NCBI RefSeq assembly: GCF_002934365.1
Contig: NZ_PTIY01000010.1
Span: 1-64,000 of the forward strand
Length of the DNA stretch: 64,000 nt
Direction: 5' to 3'
Source: Methylobacter tundripaludum
GTDB lineage: Bacteria; Pseudomonadota; Gammaproteobacteria; Methylococcales; Methylomonadaceae
Shown: piece by piece, positions 35,036 to 43,000 of the stretch
How the letters are laid out: each line of letters opens with the position of its first letter
How positions within the stretch are numbered: position 1 is the first letter of the stretch
Notes under the pieces: generated by a model
What the model saw: the letters and a program-made list of their open reading frames with translations, nothing else
Database searches by the model: none
What the model was told of the DNA's origin: nothing
Position numbers and translations under genes: made by a program

Positions 35036-36871
35036 ATGGACATTAACTCGCCGATCAACACCCAAAGCCTGTTAGCTTCCAGCAGGTTGGCGGAAAACCC
35101 GTTAAACCTGAAGGTTGGACAACAGCTCGACGTAAAGGTAATCGCCGCGGACATACAAGCGGCAAAAAACGCCATTACCTTAAGCCTCGGCGACAAGAAT
35201 GTCACCGTGCAAAGCAACCAGCCGATTACGCCAAAACCCGGGCAGGATTTAAAAATCCAGGTTACCCAGGTCGCCCCTGTCGTAGAATTTAAAGTGCTCG
35301 ATTCATTACCCGAACTAAAAACCCAAGCCGCCGAATTGCGTTTGAGGTTAATTGCGACCGCCAGGGATGGTGGAAGTGTCGCAAGCGGTAGGGAACCGAT
35401 GCGACCGAACGCCAGGGATGGTGGAAGTGCTGCAATCGGTAAGGAACCGATGCGGCCGGCTGCGACTGATGGCGGAAATACCGCAAGCGCGACGCGGACG
35501 ACTGTCGCTAATGCCGGAAGCGCCTCAATCGGCAGGCCGGTTGCCGATGAAAAACAAGGCGGCGCTCCCGCCTCATTTCTGCCGACACAGCCGCTGGACG
35601 CGAAAATAATCAGTATCGCCGGAAATAAAATCCAATTGCAGGTTTCATCGACTGCGGATGCAGGCAACAAACAAACCGGCCTTATCACTATTGATCGAGC
35701 GCAATTGACCAATGCGCCGCCGGATCTAAAACCAGGACAAAGCCTTAATCTGGAAATCGTTAAAACAGGCCCCACGCCCACATTTAAGATTGTTCCTGCC
35801 TCCGCCAACATTCCCGAAGCCAAAATAACCGAATTTGTAAAACAGTTTCTGCCGCGGCATGAAGCTTCACCGATCATGTTAAATCAGTTGATAAAAGATT
35901 TGCCGCAACTGATGAAAAACGACAGCGTGCCTCAAGCTCTGAAGGATATTGCCGCAAAAATAATCCAGAACCTGCCGCCTAAAGAGCAGCTGATCACCAG
36001 CCAGGGCCTCAAGCAATCGATAGTCAATTCAGGGCTGTTTCTTGAAGCCAAATTGCCGTCCTCAATGACTCAGGCCGAATTACTTAATGAGCTCCCCCAA
36101 CTGATAAAAAATGCCAGCGTCCCCCAGTCGCTGCAACGTATCGCCGCGGAAATATTGCAGAACCTGACGCAAAAAGAGCCCTTGCTTAACAGCCCTGGAG
36201 TTCCTGCTTCAAAGCCTATTGCGGAAGCCGAATCTGCGCCGTTAAAGCCAAACCCGGCAAGCCCCCCGATAGAGACGCCGAAAAGCACTGCCGGACTCAT
36301 TACCGATGACTTCAAAGGCAACTTGCTTAAATTTATCCAAGCCTTAAAGCAGGAAATTGTGCATCAAGGCGAGCAGCTATCAAATCAAGTCGATCTTGAC
36401 CTGCTCAAAAACCTGCAACATAAAACCGAAAACACCGTCGCCAAGATAGTGCTGGACCAATTGACCTCCCTGCCCAAGGACGACAACCCGAAGCAGCTAT
36501 GGATTATCGACATTCCTTTTATTGACAGGCAGCAGGCGGAATCGGTCAGGATTGAAGTGCAGCGGGACAAGGAAAACAACCAACAATCCGGCAGCCACGA
36601 CTGGTCGGTCAACATCACGATTACACCACCGGGATTGGGTACGATTCATTGCCTGGTTTCCTACCAAAACGATGTTATCAATACCTTCTTTAAGAGCCCG
36701 GCCATTCAAACGACTGAGCTCATCAAACACAACCTTGATTATTTGAAAAACCAGCTTGAAGAATCGGGATTAAAAACGGGGCACATGGACGCGCTAGACG
36801 GAGCTCAAAAACCGCAACCCGCGCATCCTCATCAACTGACCGGAAAAAAGCTGTTTGACGATAAGGCGTAG
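35036..36871 (+). CDS. FliK-like flagellar hook-length control protein
   Basis: A 611-residue protein whose last part (about 440-600) resembles the Flg_hook domain of FliK, with WSVNITITPPGLGTIHCLVSYQNDVINTFF. The front half is repetitive and low in complexity, as in other FliK proteins: an N-terminal segment (LNLKVGQQLDVKV, ITLSLGDKNVTVQS), Gly/Ser-rich repeats near residues 107-150, and two copies of a helical unit (LIKDLPQLMKNDSVPQALKDIAAKIIQNL and LLNELPQLIKNASVPQSLQRIAAEILQNL, about residues 288-320 and 345-375). FliK sets hook length and switches export to filament proteins. No other flagellar genes lie in the window. It sits behind a sigma-28-like promoter. Confidence 0.7.
   Translation: MDINSPINTQSLLASSRLAENPLNLKVGQQLDVKVIAADIQAAKNAITLSLGDKNVTVQSNQPITPKPGQDLKIQVTQVAPVVEFKVLDSLPELKTQAAELRLRLIATARDGGSVASGREPMRPNARDGGSAAIGKEPMRPAATDGGNTASATRTTVANAGSASIGRPVADEKQGGAPASFLPTQPLDAKIISIAGNKIQLQVSSTADAGNKQTGLITIDRAQLTNAPPDLKPGQSLNLEIVKTGPTPTFKIVPASANIPEAKITEFVKQFLPRHEASPIMLNQLIKDLPQLMKNDSVPQALKDIAAKIIQNLPPKEQLITSQGLKQSIVNSGLFLEAKLPSSMTQAELLNELPQLIKNASVPQSLQRIAAEILQNLTQKEPLLNSPGVPASKPIAEAESAPLKPNPASPPIETPKSTAGLITDDFKGNLLKFIQALKQEIVHQGEQLSNQVDLDLLKNLQHKTENTVAKIVLDQLTSLPKDDNPKQLWIIDIPFIDRQQAESVRIEVQRDKENNQQSGSHDWSVNITITPPGLGTIHCLVSYQNDVINTFFKSPAIQTTELIKHNLDYLKNQLEESGLKTGHMDALDGAQKPQPAHPHQLTGKKLFDDKA
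35360..35482 (+). repeat. 51-nt tandem repeat inside the FliK-like gene
   Basis: Two 51-nt units (35360-35410 and 35411-35461), identical at about 43 of 51 bases, and a partial third. Each encodes ARDGG followed by GREPMRP or GKEPMRP. Within each unit ATCGGT and ACCGAT, or a close variant, can form a hairpin, so the units look like a palindromic element captured in frame. Confidence 0.75.
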
Positions 36872-36884
36872 ACGTTTTGACGAT

Positions 36885-37092
36885 CTAACGCTCTCGCCCG
36901 GCTTCATGAAACGCCTTTAATCGCGCAATGTTTATGTCGTAAGCCTTGTCCGCTAAAACGGCAGAGACTTTAACGTTTTCAAGCAAGGGTATCGGCTTGC
37001 TTGCATTCAGCTCCCTGTCGCCTGTAAGGATATATCTTTAAGTTTGCCAATATTCGCAGCCATTCTTCATCACTTAGATTTATCCGGTTCAT
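36885..37092 (-). pseudogene. Remnant of an IS5-type transposase
   Basis: On the minus strand from 37092 a frame begins MNRINLSDEEWLRILANL, the typical start of an IS5-group transposase. In another frame, the end region reads GDRELNASKPIPLLENVKV and SAVLADKAYDINIARLKAF, with the second catalytic aspartate in LADKAYD. The middle of the gene is missing and the frames disagree, so it is a deleted, dead copy. Upstream, GGTTCTGTTGACGTTTCAC (about 37125-37143 on the minus strand) resembles an IS end. It flanks the restriction-modification genes. Confidence 0.75.
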
Positions 37093-37215
37093 TCTACTCA
37101 AAATGATCGATTCCACCGGATTAGTGAAACGTCAACAGAACCTAATCTTCGATAGAATTTTACTTCGTGCCCAGGCGACGCGTGCGAGCGAGCGAGCGAA
37201 TCCACCTTATAGCGT

Positions 37216-38109
37216 TTACTTCACGAAGTCCCACATATCTGAAAATACAAAATGATCAAATGTTTTTATATGATCTTTTAAGATAGGTTCAGAAACCATA
37301 TTTGGGCGAATATCACAATAGTAGACACCATCCAAAGGGTTCAACTTTACGGTGTAACCTTTGAAGTGACCAGGAAGAAAAGTGGCGCTAATACCATACT
37401 TTCCTTCTTGCCCCTTTCTTTGAACATCATTTAAAAAAATTGCAAAATGCGGTGTGGACTTCTCGGTGAGACGGTTGTACAAGAACTTGTCAATAAAAAC
37501 TTTATCAAGGCGATCTTTGCTGGATGTCTTTACTGACCCAATAGCCATAACTTCGCCATTTTTTATCAAATTCAAGTCATGCTGGTAGTTCATTTTAAAT
37601 GCTTCTTGACCTTCCACTTTTACTGGAACCCGAATCGTACCTTCGGTTACTTCAAGACCGCATCGCTCAATAATTAGACGAATAAATCTTTCAAATAAGT
37701 CGCCGTTTATCTTCCGAGCGGTGTTTGACTGATTTGCCGGAAGAGCATCAAGACAAGCTCCAATTGACTGCTGAGCAGAATATATTATCCGATTAATTAA
37801 CTCTCTATTCTCGACGGTATCGAATCCTTTTTCTTTTATGCTATCAATTAACTCGTTAAATTTTTTTGACAAAATTTCAAAATCTTCTAACGAATAAAAA
37901 AGATTCGAGTTAATCGGTCGAGTCACATTGAATGTTCCATCTTTTTTGTACTGAAAAAACTGATAGTGATTTTCGTTTTTTGAAACAATTACGGCCTGCA
38001 AGTTGTTCTTGATGAACTCAAGATAATGCTTAGGAAATTCCAAGTAATCATCAACTGTCAAAAAATTATCTTTGTTTAGTGCTTGGCCTACCAATTCACT
38101 TAATTTCAT
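37216..38109 (-). CDS. Type II restriction endonuclease (PD-(D/E)XK-like)
   Basis: A 297-residue protein that I take to be the restriction enzyme paired with the methyltransferase gene just upstream (4-bp ATGA overlap). Candidate active-site residues are Glu140 (GDLFERF), Asp178 (YQHDLNLI) and Lys194 in GSVKTSS. The S-x-K in place of the usual E-x-K recalls the Cfr10I, Bse634I and BsaWI group, which cut CCGG-containing sites; this is inference, and the recognition sequence is unknown. The gene is distinctly AT-rich compared with its neighbours. Confidence 0.65.
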   Translation of the reverse strand: MKLSELVGQALNKDNFLTVDDYLEFPKHYLEFIKNNLQAVIVSKNENHYQFFQYKKDGTFNVTRPINSNLFYSLEDFEILSKKFNELIDSIKEKGFDTVENRELINRIIYSAQQSIGACLDALPANQSNTARKINGDLFERFIRLIIERCGLEVTEGTIRVPVKVEGQEAFKMNYQHDLNLIKNGEVMAIGSVKTSSKDRLDKVFIDKFLYNRLTEKSTPHFAIFLNDVQRKGQEGKYGISATFLPGHFKGYTVKLNPLDGVYYCDIRPNMVSEPILKDHIKTFDHFVFSDMWDFVK

Positions 38110-39131
38110 CTAATAGAATTCCTTCTTTTATCGTTTTCTCGATCAAAATCAATCCAATCATCTTTAGTTCTGTATATTACGCTATCAAGCCTGTCCATCG
38201 CCCACTCATTATATTCGCTCTCAATCTCACAACCAGCCCAACGCCTGCCTAGTTGTTCTGCAACTACTACGGTTGTACCTGAACCGGAAAAGGGATCAAT
38301 TACAAGATCTCCCTCATTTGAAGAAGCCAAAATAAACTTACGCACCAACTCTTCTGGCTTTTGTGTGGGATGTTTGGTTGTTTCACCCATTCCGTTGCAA
38401 GTAGTTGGAACTTCGATAACATCTCTCGGTTTTGCGCCTCTAGGATGCGGAGTCCAAACGTCCTTCCGCTTGCCTCCATTTCCATATTGGCTTGTTTCAG
38501 CCTGGGGATGGGATGGGTATTTTAAAGTGTGTCCGCCATAAGGAACTCTTACGTCATCCACATTAAAAATTTGCTTTTTTGATTTTCTAAGATGAAGGAT
38601 GCTCTCATGTGAGCGCCCCCAATCATTACCTAAGTTGGCTTTATTTTTGTAATGCCATATAAGCCATCGGCAGGCCTTAAAGTATTTCATTGACGGATGT
38701 TTAATGTCAGCTAGTATTTCCGAAAAGCCACACACATACAGAGTTCCTTCTTTTTTTAGAACTCTATGCGCCTCAGATATCCACTGCATTGACCAATCGA
38801 TATATTTTTCTTGCGTTTCAAACTTGTCCCAGTCTGCCTTGTTAATGTTATATGGAGGATCAGCAAAAATAAGGTCTATTGATTCTGACTCAAGACTTTT
38901 CAGCCACTCGATTGAATCGCCTTCGTAGAGAGTTCCATTTGGGTGCTCATAAACGGGCGAAAATAAGCTATCTTGCTTCTTTTTATGCCTTCTACCTTTT
39001 AACTCATTTTCAAAGAGTTCATCTTGTTCGACAGAATTCACACTAGACACTATTAATCTCCTGATTCCTGCTGCTGAGATAACTTCTTTTCCGCAATCCT
39101 GTAGATTGAGCATGCTTTTTATGCCCGACAT
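38106..39131 (-). CDS. Type II DNA methyltransferase (N6A or N4C, beta class)
   Basis: A site-specific DNA methyltransferase of the beta class by motif order. Motif IV is ADPPYNI at about residue 95, and near the C-terminus come PTQKPEELV (motif X) and VIDPFSGSGTTVVVAEQLGRRWAG (motif I, with the SAM-binding FSGSGTT). DPPY occurs in adenine-N6 and cytosine-N4 enzymes, so the target base is open. The start is uncertain: ATG 39131 (341 residues) is used here, ATG 39113 is an alternative; the frame remains open upstream into nifJ but that cannot all be coding. It precedes the endonuclease gene with a 4-bp overlap and would protect the host DNA. AT-rich like the endonuclease gene. Confidence 0.82.
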   Translation of the reverse strand: MSGIKSMLNLQDCGKEVISAAGIRRLIVSSVNSVEQDELFENELKGRRHKKKQDSLFSPVYEHPNGTLYEGDSIEWLKSLESESIDLIFADPPYNINKADWDKFETQEKYIDWSMQWISEAHRVLKKEGTLYVCGFSEILADIKHPSMKYFKACRWLIWHYKNKANLGNDWGRSHESILHLRKSKKQIFNVDDVRVPYGGHTLKYPSHPQAETSQYGNGGKRKDVWTPHPRGAKPRDVIEVPTTCNGMGETTKHPTQKPEELVRKFILASSNEGDLVIDPFSGSGTTVVVAEQLGRRWAGCEIESEYNEWAMDRLDSVIYRTKDDWIDFDRENDKRRNSIR

Positions 39132-39177
39132 TCTTATACATAAATCTATGGCATCCACTCTATTACCAGTTCTCGAA

Positions 39178-39209
39178 AGGTCGGGCAACGAAAAGCCGTC
39201 GCCCGACCT
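39178..39209 (-). terminator. Hairpin after nifJ
   Basis: AGGTCGGGC (39178-39186) and GCCCGACCT (39201-39209) form a 9-bp GC-rich stem just past the nifJ stop (39217), followed on the minus strand by TTTCGAG. It lies upstream of the methyltransferase gene and probably ends the nifJ transcript. Confidence 0.6.
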
Positions 39210-39216
39210 ATCCTCT

Positions 39217-42200
39217 TTATAGTTTCCTAGCAATCCGCGTATCCGGCAAAAACTCATGCTCATCCCGCGTCGCCATTTCCTCATACAACGCCCATTTCTG
39301 GTCAACCACTTTCTGCGCATAATCCATCAGCTTGTCGGCTTGTTCCAGATTACTGCGTCTTAAGCTGCTGTAACGGGTTTCGTTATAGGCATAGTCTCTC
39401 AACGGAATAGTCGGGCGTAGCGAGTCCAGAATAAACGGGTTTTTGGCTTGTCCGCGCAAGGTCGGGTTGTAGCGGTACAGCGGCCAGTAGCCTGATTTTA
39501 CGGCCATTTCCTGTTGTTCCAGGCCGTTTTCCAGATTGATACCGTGAGCTATGCAGGGGCTGTAGGCGATAATCAGCGAAGGGCCGTTGTAGGCTTCGGC
39601 TTCGCGGAAGGCTTGTAGCGCCTGCTGCGGACTGGCGCCCAACGCAATTCTGGCGACATACACATTGCCGTAGGCTATGGCTTGCAGCGCCAGGTCTTTT
39701 TTCGCCGTGACTTTACCGCCCGAGGCAAACTTGGCGACAGCACCGATAGGCGTGGACTTGGAAGCCTGGCCGCCGGTATTGGAATAAACTTCGGTATCCA
39801 TAACCAGGATGTTGACGTCCGATCCGGTCGCCAGCACTTGGTCGATGCCGCCGTAGTCTATATCATAGGCCCAGCCGTCACCGCCGATAATCCAGATGCT
39901 GCGGCGCACGAAATGATCGATAATCGACAACAATTCTCCGGCCTTGTGAGTACCGAGCTTTTCCAATTGCTCGCGTAATTGCACTACCCGTGCGCGCTGT
40001 TTGCGAATATCGCTTTCTTCGCTTTGAGGCGCTGCGAGTATTTCGCCAGCCAGCTTGGCATCCACTTCATCTTTTAACTCGGTTAGCAGCCGATGCGCCA
40101 TCGCGACATGTTGATCGGTCGTCAGCCTGTAGCCGTAGCCGAATTCCGCATTATCTTCAAACAACGAGTTGGACCAGGCCGGGCCTTTTCCTTCCGCATT
40201 TTTCGACCAGGGTGTTGTGGGCAGGTTGCCTCCGTATATGGACGAGCAACCGGTGGCATTGGCCGCCAGGATGCGGTCGCCGAACAACTGGCTGATCATT
40301 TTCAAGTACGGGGTTTCGCCGCAACCTGAACAAGCGCTTGAGAACTCGAACAGCGGCTCCAGAAATTGCACACCGCGAATATTTGAGAAATCGACGCGGG
40401 CGCGGTCGTTGTAAGGCAAACTTTCAAAGAAAGCCACGGACCTTTTCTCGACTTCAAGGTGTTCGGCTTTGGGTGTCATGTTAATGGCTTTGATGCTTAC
40501 GTCTTTTTCCGACACGGCCGGGCAGGCTTTTACGCACAAATTACAGCCGGTGCAATCTTCCGGGAACACCTGCAAGGTGTAGCGGGTGTCGGGGAAGCCG
40601 CGCGAAGTGACATTCGCTGTTTTAAAGCCTTCCGGCGCTTGCTCCAAAAGGTCTTTTGTGTAGAACTTGGCGCGAATGGCCGCATGCGGGCAAACGGCCG
40701 AGCAGTTGCCGCATTGAATGCACAGGTCGGATTCCCAGATAGGAATATCCTGGGCGATATTGCGTTTTTCCCATTGCGTGGTGCCGGTCGGATAAGTGCC
40801 GTCGACAGGCAGGAAACTGATCGGAATCCAGTCGCCCTTGCCTGCGATCATTTGCGCGGTCACATCCTGCACAAAGCGCGGCGCATCGGCGAATTTTCCA
40901 AGGCCAGTGTCGGCAAGCGCCGTGACTGTTGCAGGCAAGGTTACCTTTTCCAAATGCGCCAGGGACTGGTCTATCGCCTCAAAGTTCTGTTGTACGACTT
41001 CAGGCCCTTTACGGGCGTAGGTTTTCTCGGCATATTGCTTGATTTTTTTGATCGCTTCATCTTTCGGCATGACGCCGGACAACGCAAAGAAACAGGTTTG
41101 CATGACCGTGTTGATGCGTCTGCCCATGCCGGTTTGCCTTGCGACTTTGACCGCATCGATCACATAAAACTGGATATTTTTATCCAGCAATTGCTTTTGC
41201 ACGCGCGCAGGCAATTGCCCCCAAATTTGCCCGGCATCAAACGGGCTGTTTAGCAGGAAGGTTGCGCCCTGTTTGGCCCGCTCCAGCATATCGGTGGTTT
41301 CGATAAAGTTGAAGTCGTGACAGGCGATAAAGTTGGCCGATTCAATCAGGTAAGGCGCTTTGATCGGCTCGGGGCCGAAACGCAAATGCGATACGGTTTG
41401 CGATCCGGCTTTTTTCGAATCGTAAACAAAATACCCTTGCGCAAAATACTGGGGTTCGCTACCGATGATTTTAATGCTGTTTTTATTGGCGCCGACAGTA
41501 CCGTCGGAACCCAGCCCGTAAAACATCGCCCGCACGACGTTGTCCGACTCTATATCCAAATGTTCCGTAACCGCGAGACTGGTAAAGGTCACGTCGTCAA
41601 TGATGCCGATCGTAAAACCGTTTTTCGGCTGTTCGGCTTGCAGTTCCTGATAAATCCTGGCCACCATCGATGGCGTAAATTCCTTGCTGGACAGGCCGTA
41701 ACGGCCGCCGATCACGCGCGGCATGGTAAGAAGCTGGCCGTGGGCGAAAGCCTGGCTTAACTCGGTGATAACGTCTTTGTACAGCGGTTCGCCGCTGCTG
41801 CCTGGCTCTTTGGTTCTGTCCAATACCGCAATGTGCCGCACCGATTCAGGCAGCGCCGCCAGGAAGTTCTTGGCGCTGAACGGGCGATAAAGGCGCACGT
41901 TCAGCACGCCGACGTTCCCGCCTTTCTGATTGAGTTTTTCCGCTGTGGTAACGGCTGTTTCAACGCCGGAGCCCATCATGATGATAATGCGCTCGGCATT
42001 TTCGGAACCGAAATATTCAAAGGCTTTATAGCTTCGGCCTGTGACCTGCTCGAACTGTTTTAACACCTCATCGAACACGTCGACTGTGCGCTCGTAATAG
42101 ATATTCGAGCTTTCGCGGGATTGGAAATAAGTGTCCGGGTTTTGCGCCGTTCCCCGCATCATCGGCTTGTCGGGATTTAACGCCCGATCCCGGTGTGCAA

Positions 42201-42798
42201 ACACCAACACATCGTCGATCATGGCCCTGATTTGATCGTCTTCGAGCAAGGTGATCTTGTTGATTTCGTGCGAAGTCCTGAAACCGTCGAAGAAATGCAA
42301 AAACGGAATCCGCGATTTCAAGGTAGTGGCCTGGGCGACCAGCGCCATATCGTGGGCTTCCTGGACATTGCAGGAAGCCAGCAGCGCAAAGCCGGTCATG
42401 CGCACGCTCATCACGTCCTGATGGTCGCCGAAAATCGACAGCCCCTGCGTCGCCAACGAACGTGCGGCGACATGGATGACGGTCGAGGTCAGCTCACCGG
42501 CAATTTTGTACATATTGGGGATCATCAATAACAATCCCTGGGATGCGGTGAACGTTGTGGCTAAAGCGCCGGTTTGCAATGCGCCGTGCAAAGCTCCGGC
42601 GGCGCCGCCTTCGCTTTGCATTTCGGCAATAGTCGGAATGCCGCCCCAAAGATTGGTTTTATGTTCCGTCGTCCATTGGTCGCAAAACTCGGCCATCGAT
42701 GAAGACGGGGTGATCGGGTAAATTGCGCAGACTTCATTGGTTCTGTACGCAACGTAGGCGGCCGCTTCGCCGCCGTCGATAGTAACTTGTTTGGTCAT
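39217..42798 (-). CDS. nifJ: Pyruvate:ferredoxin (flavodoxin) oxidoreductase
   Basis: A 1193-residue one-chain PFOR. It oxidises pyruvate to acetyl-CoA and CO2 while reducing ferredoxin or flavodoxin. Features are the pyruvate-binding start AAYVAYRTNEVCAIYPITPSSSMAE, the two [4Fe-4S] motifs CIQCGNCSAVCPH and CTGCNLCVKACP, the third cluster pattern around FSSACSGCGETPYLKM, and the thiamine diphosphate region GDGWAYDIDYGG with NTGGQASKSTPIGAV. Length is typical of NifJ. The flavoprotein gene upstream (203-bp gap) is a likely electron partner. The enzyme is oxygen sensitive, which suggests use at low oxygen. Confidence 0.95.
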   Translation of the reverse strand: MTKQVTIDGGEAAAYVAYRTNEVCAIYPITPSSSMAEFCDQWTTEHKTNLWGGIPTIAEMQSEGGAAGALHGALQTGALATTFTASQGLLLMIPNMYKIAGELTSTVIHVAARSLATQGLSIFGDHQDVMSVRMTGFALLASCNVQEAHDMALVAQATTLKSRIPFLHFFDGFRTSHEINKITLLEDDQIRAMIDDVLVFAHRDRALNPDKPMMRGTAQNPDTYFQSRESSNIYYERTVDVFDEVLKQFEQVTGRSYKAFEYFGSENAERIIIMMGSGVETAVTTAEKLNQKGGNVGVLNVRLYRPFSAKNFLAALPESVRHIAVLDRTKEPGSSGEPLYKDVITELSQAFAHGQLLTMPRVIGGRYGLSSKEFTPSMVARIYQELQAEQPKNGFTIGIIDDVTFTSLAVTEHLDIESDNVVRAMFYGLGSDGTVGANKNSIKIIGSEPQYFAQGYFVYDSKKAGSQTVSHLRFGPEPIKAPYLIESANFIACHDFNFIETTDMLERAKQGATFLLNSPFDAGQIWGQLPARVQKQLLDKNIQFYVIDAVKVARQTGMGRRINTVMQTCFFALSGVMPKDEAIKKIKQYAEKTYARKGPEVVQQNFEAIDQSLAHLEKVTLPATVTALADTGLGKFADAPRFVQDVTAQMIAGKGDWIPISFLPVDGTYPTGTTQWEKRNIAQDIPIWESDLCIQCGNCSAVCPHAAIRAKFYTKDLLEQAPEGFKTANVTSRGFPDTRYTLQVFPEDCTGCNLCVKACPAVSEKDVSIKAINMTPKAEHLEVEKRSVAFFESLPYNDRARVDFSNIRGVQFLEPLFEFSSACSGCGETPYLKMISQLFGDRILAANATGCSSIYGGNLPTTPWSKNAEGKGPAWSNSLFEDNAEFGYGYRLTTDQHVAMAHRLLTELKDEVDAKLAGEILAAPQSEESDIRKQRARVVQLREQLEKLGTHKAGELLSIIDHFVRRSIWIIGGDGWAYDIDYGGIDQVLATGSDVNILVMDTEVYSNTGGQASKSTPIGAVAKFASGGKVTAKKDLALQAIAYGNVYVARIALGASPQQALQAFREAEAYNGPSLIIAYSPCIAHGINLENGLEQQEMAVKSGYWPLYRYNPTLRGQAKNPFILDSLRPTIPLRDYAYNETRYSSLRRSNLEQADKLMDYAQKVVDQKWALYEEMATRDEHEFLPDTRIARKL

Positions 42799-42882
42799 GG
42801 TGGATTTCCTGGCAACTAAAGTTTATTTGTAACTATTCAATAATGGAACGCGGATGAGGTTGCACGACGGATTTAATTAGCA

Positions 42883-42950
42883 AAAGGTAAAAGGCAAAGG
42901 GCGAAAGGTGGTTTCTTTGCCCTTTGCCCTTTGCCTTTCGCCTTTCAATA
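42883..42950. repeat. Purine/pyrimidine-rich hairpin between the GltD-like gene and nifJ
   Basis: GGCAAAGGGCGAAAG near 42892 pairs with CTTTGCCCTTTGCC near 42915-42935, with one bulge. The unit (AAAGGCAAAGGGC) is repeated several times. It could terminate or attenuate transcription between the GltD-like gene and nifJ. A short ATCCGTG-type direct repeat follows at about 42970-42995. Confidence 0.5.
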
Positions 42951-43000
42951 TCCCCATTTTATCAGTGCTAATCCGTCAAATCCGTGCCATCCGTGTTCCG

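Noticed and set aside
35360-35482. Possible CRISPR array
   Set aside because: The units are adjacent without spacers and lie in frame inside a gene; no cas gene is present.
40459-41253. 264-codon frame opposite nifJ
   Set aside because: It is an antisense shadow of a GC-rich gene with clear PFOR motifs. The long frames opposite the FliK-like gene (35026-35877) and opposite CheB (59890-60639) were rejected for the same reason.
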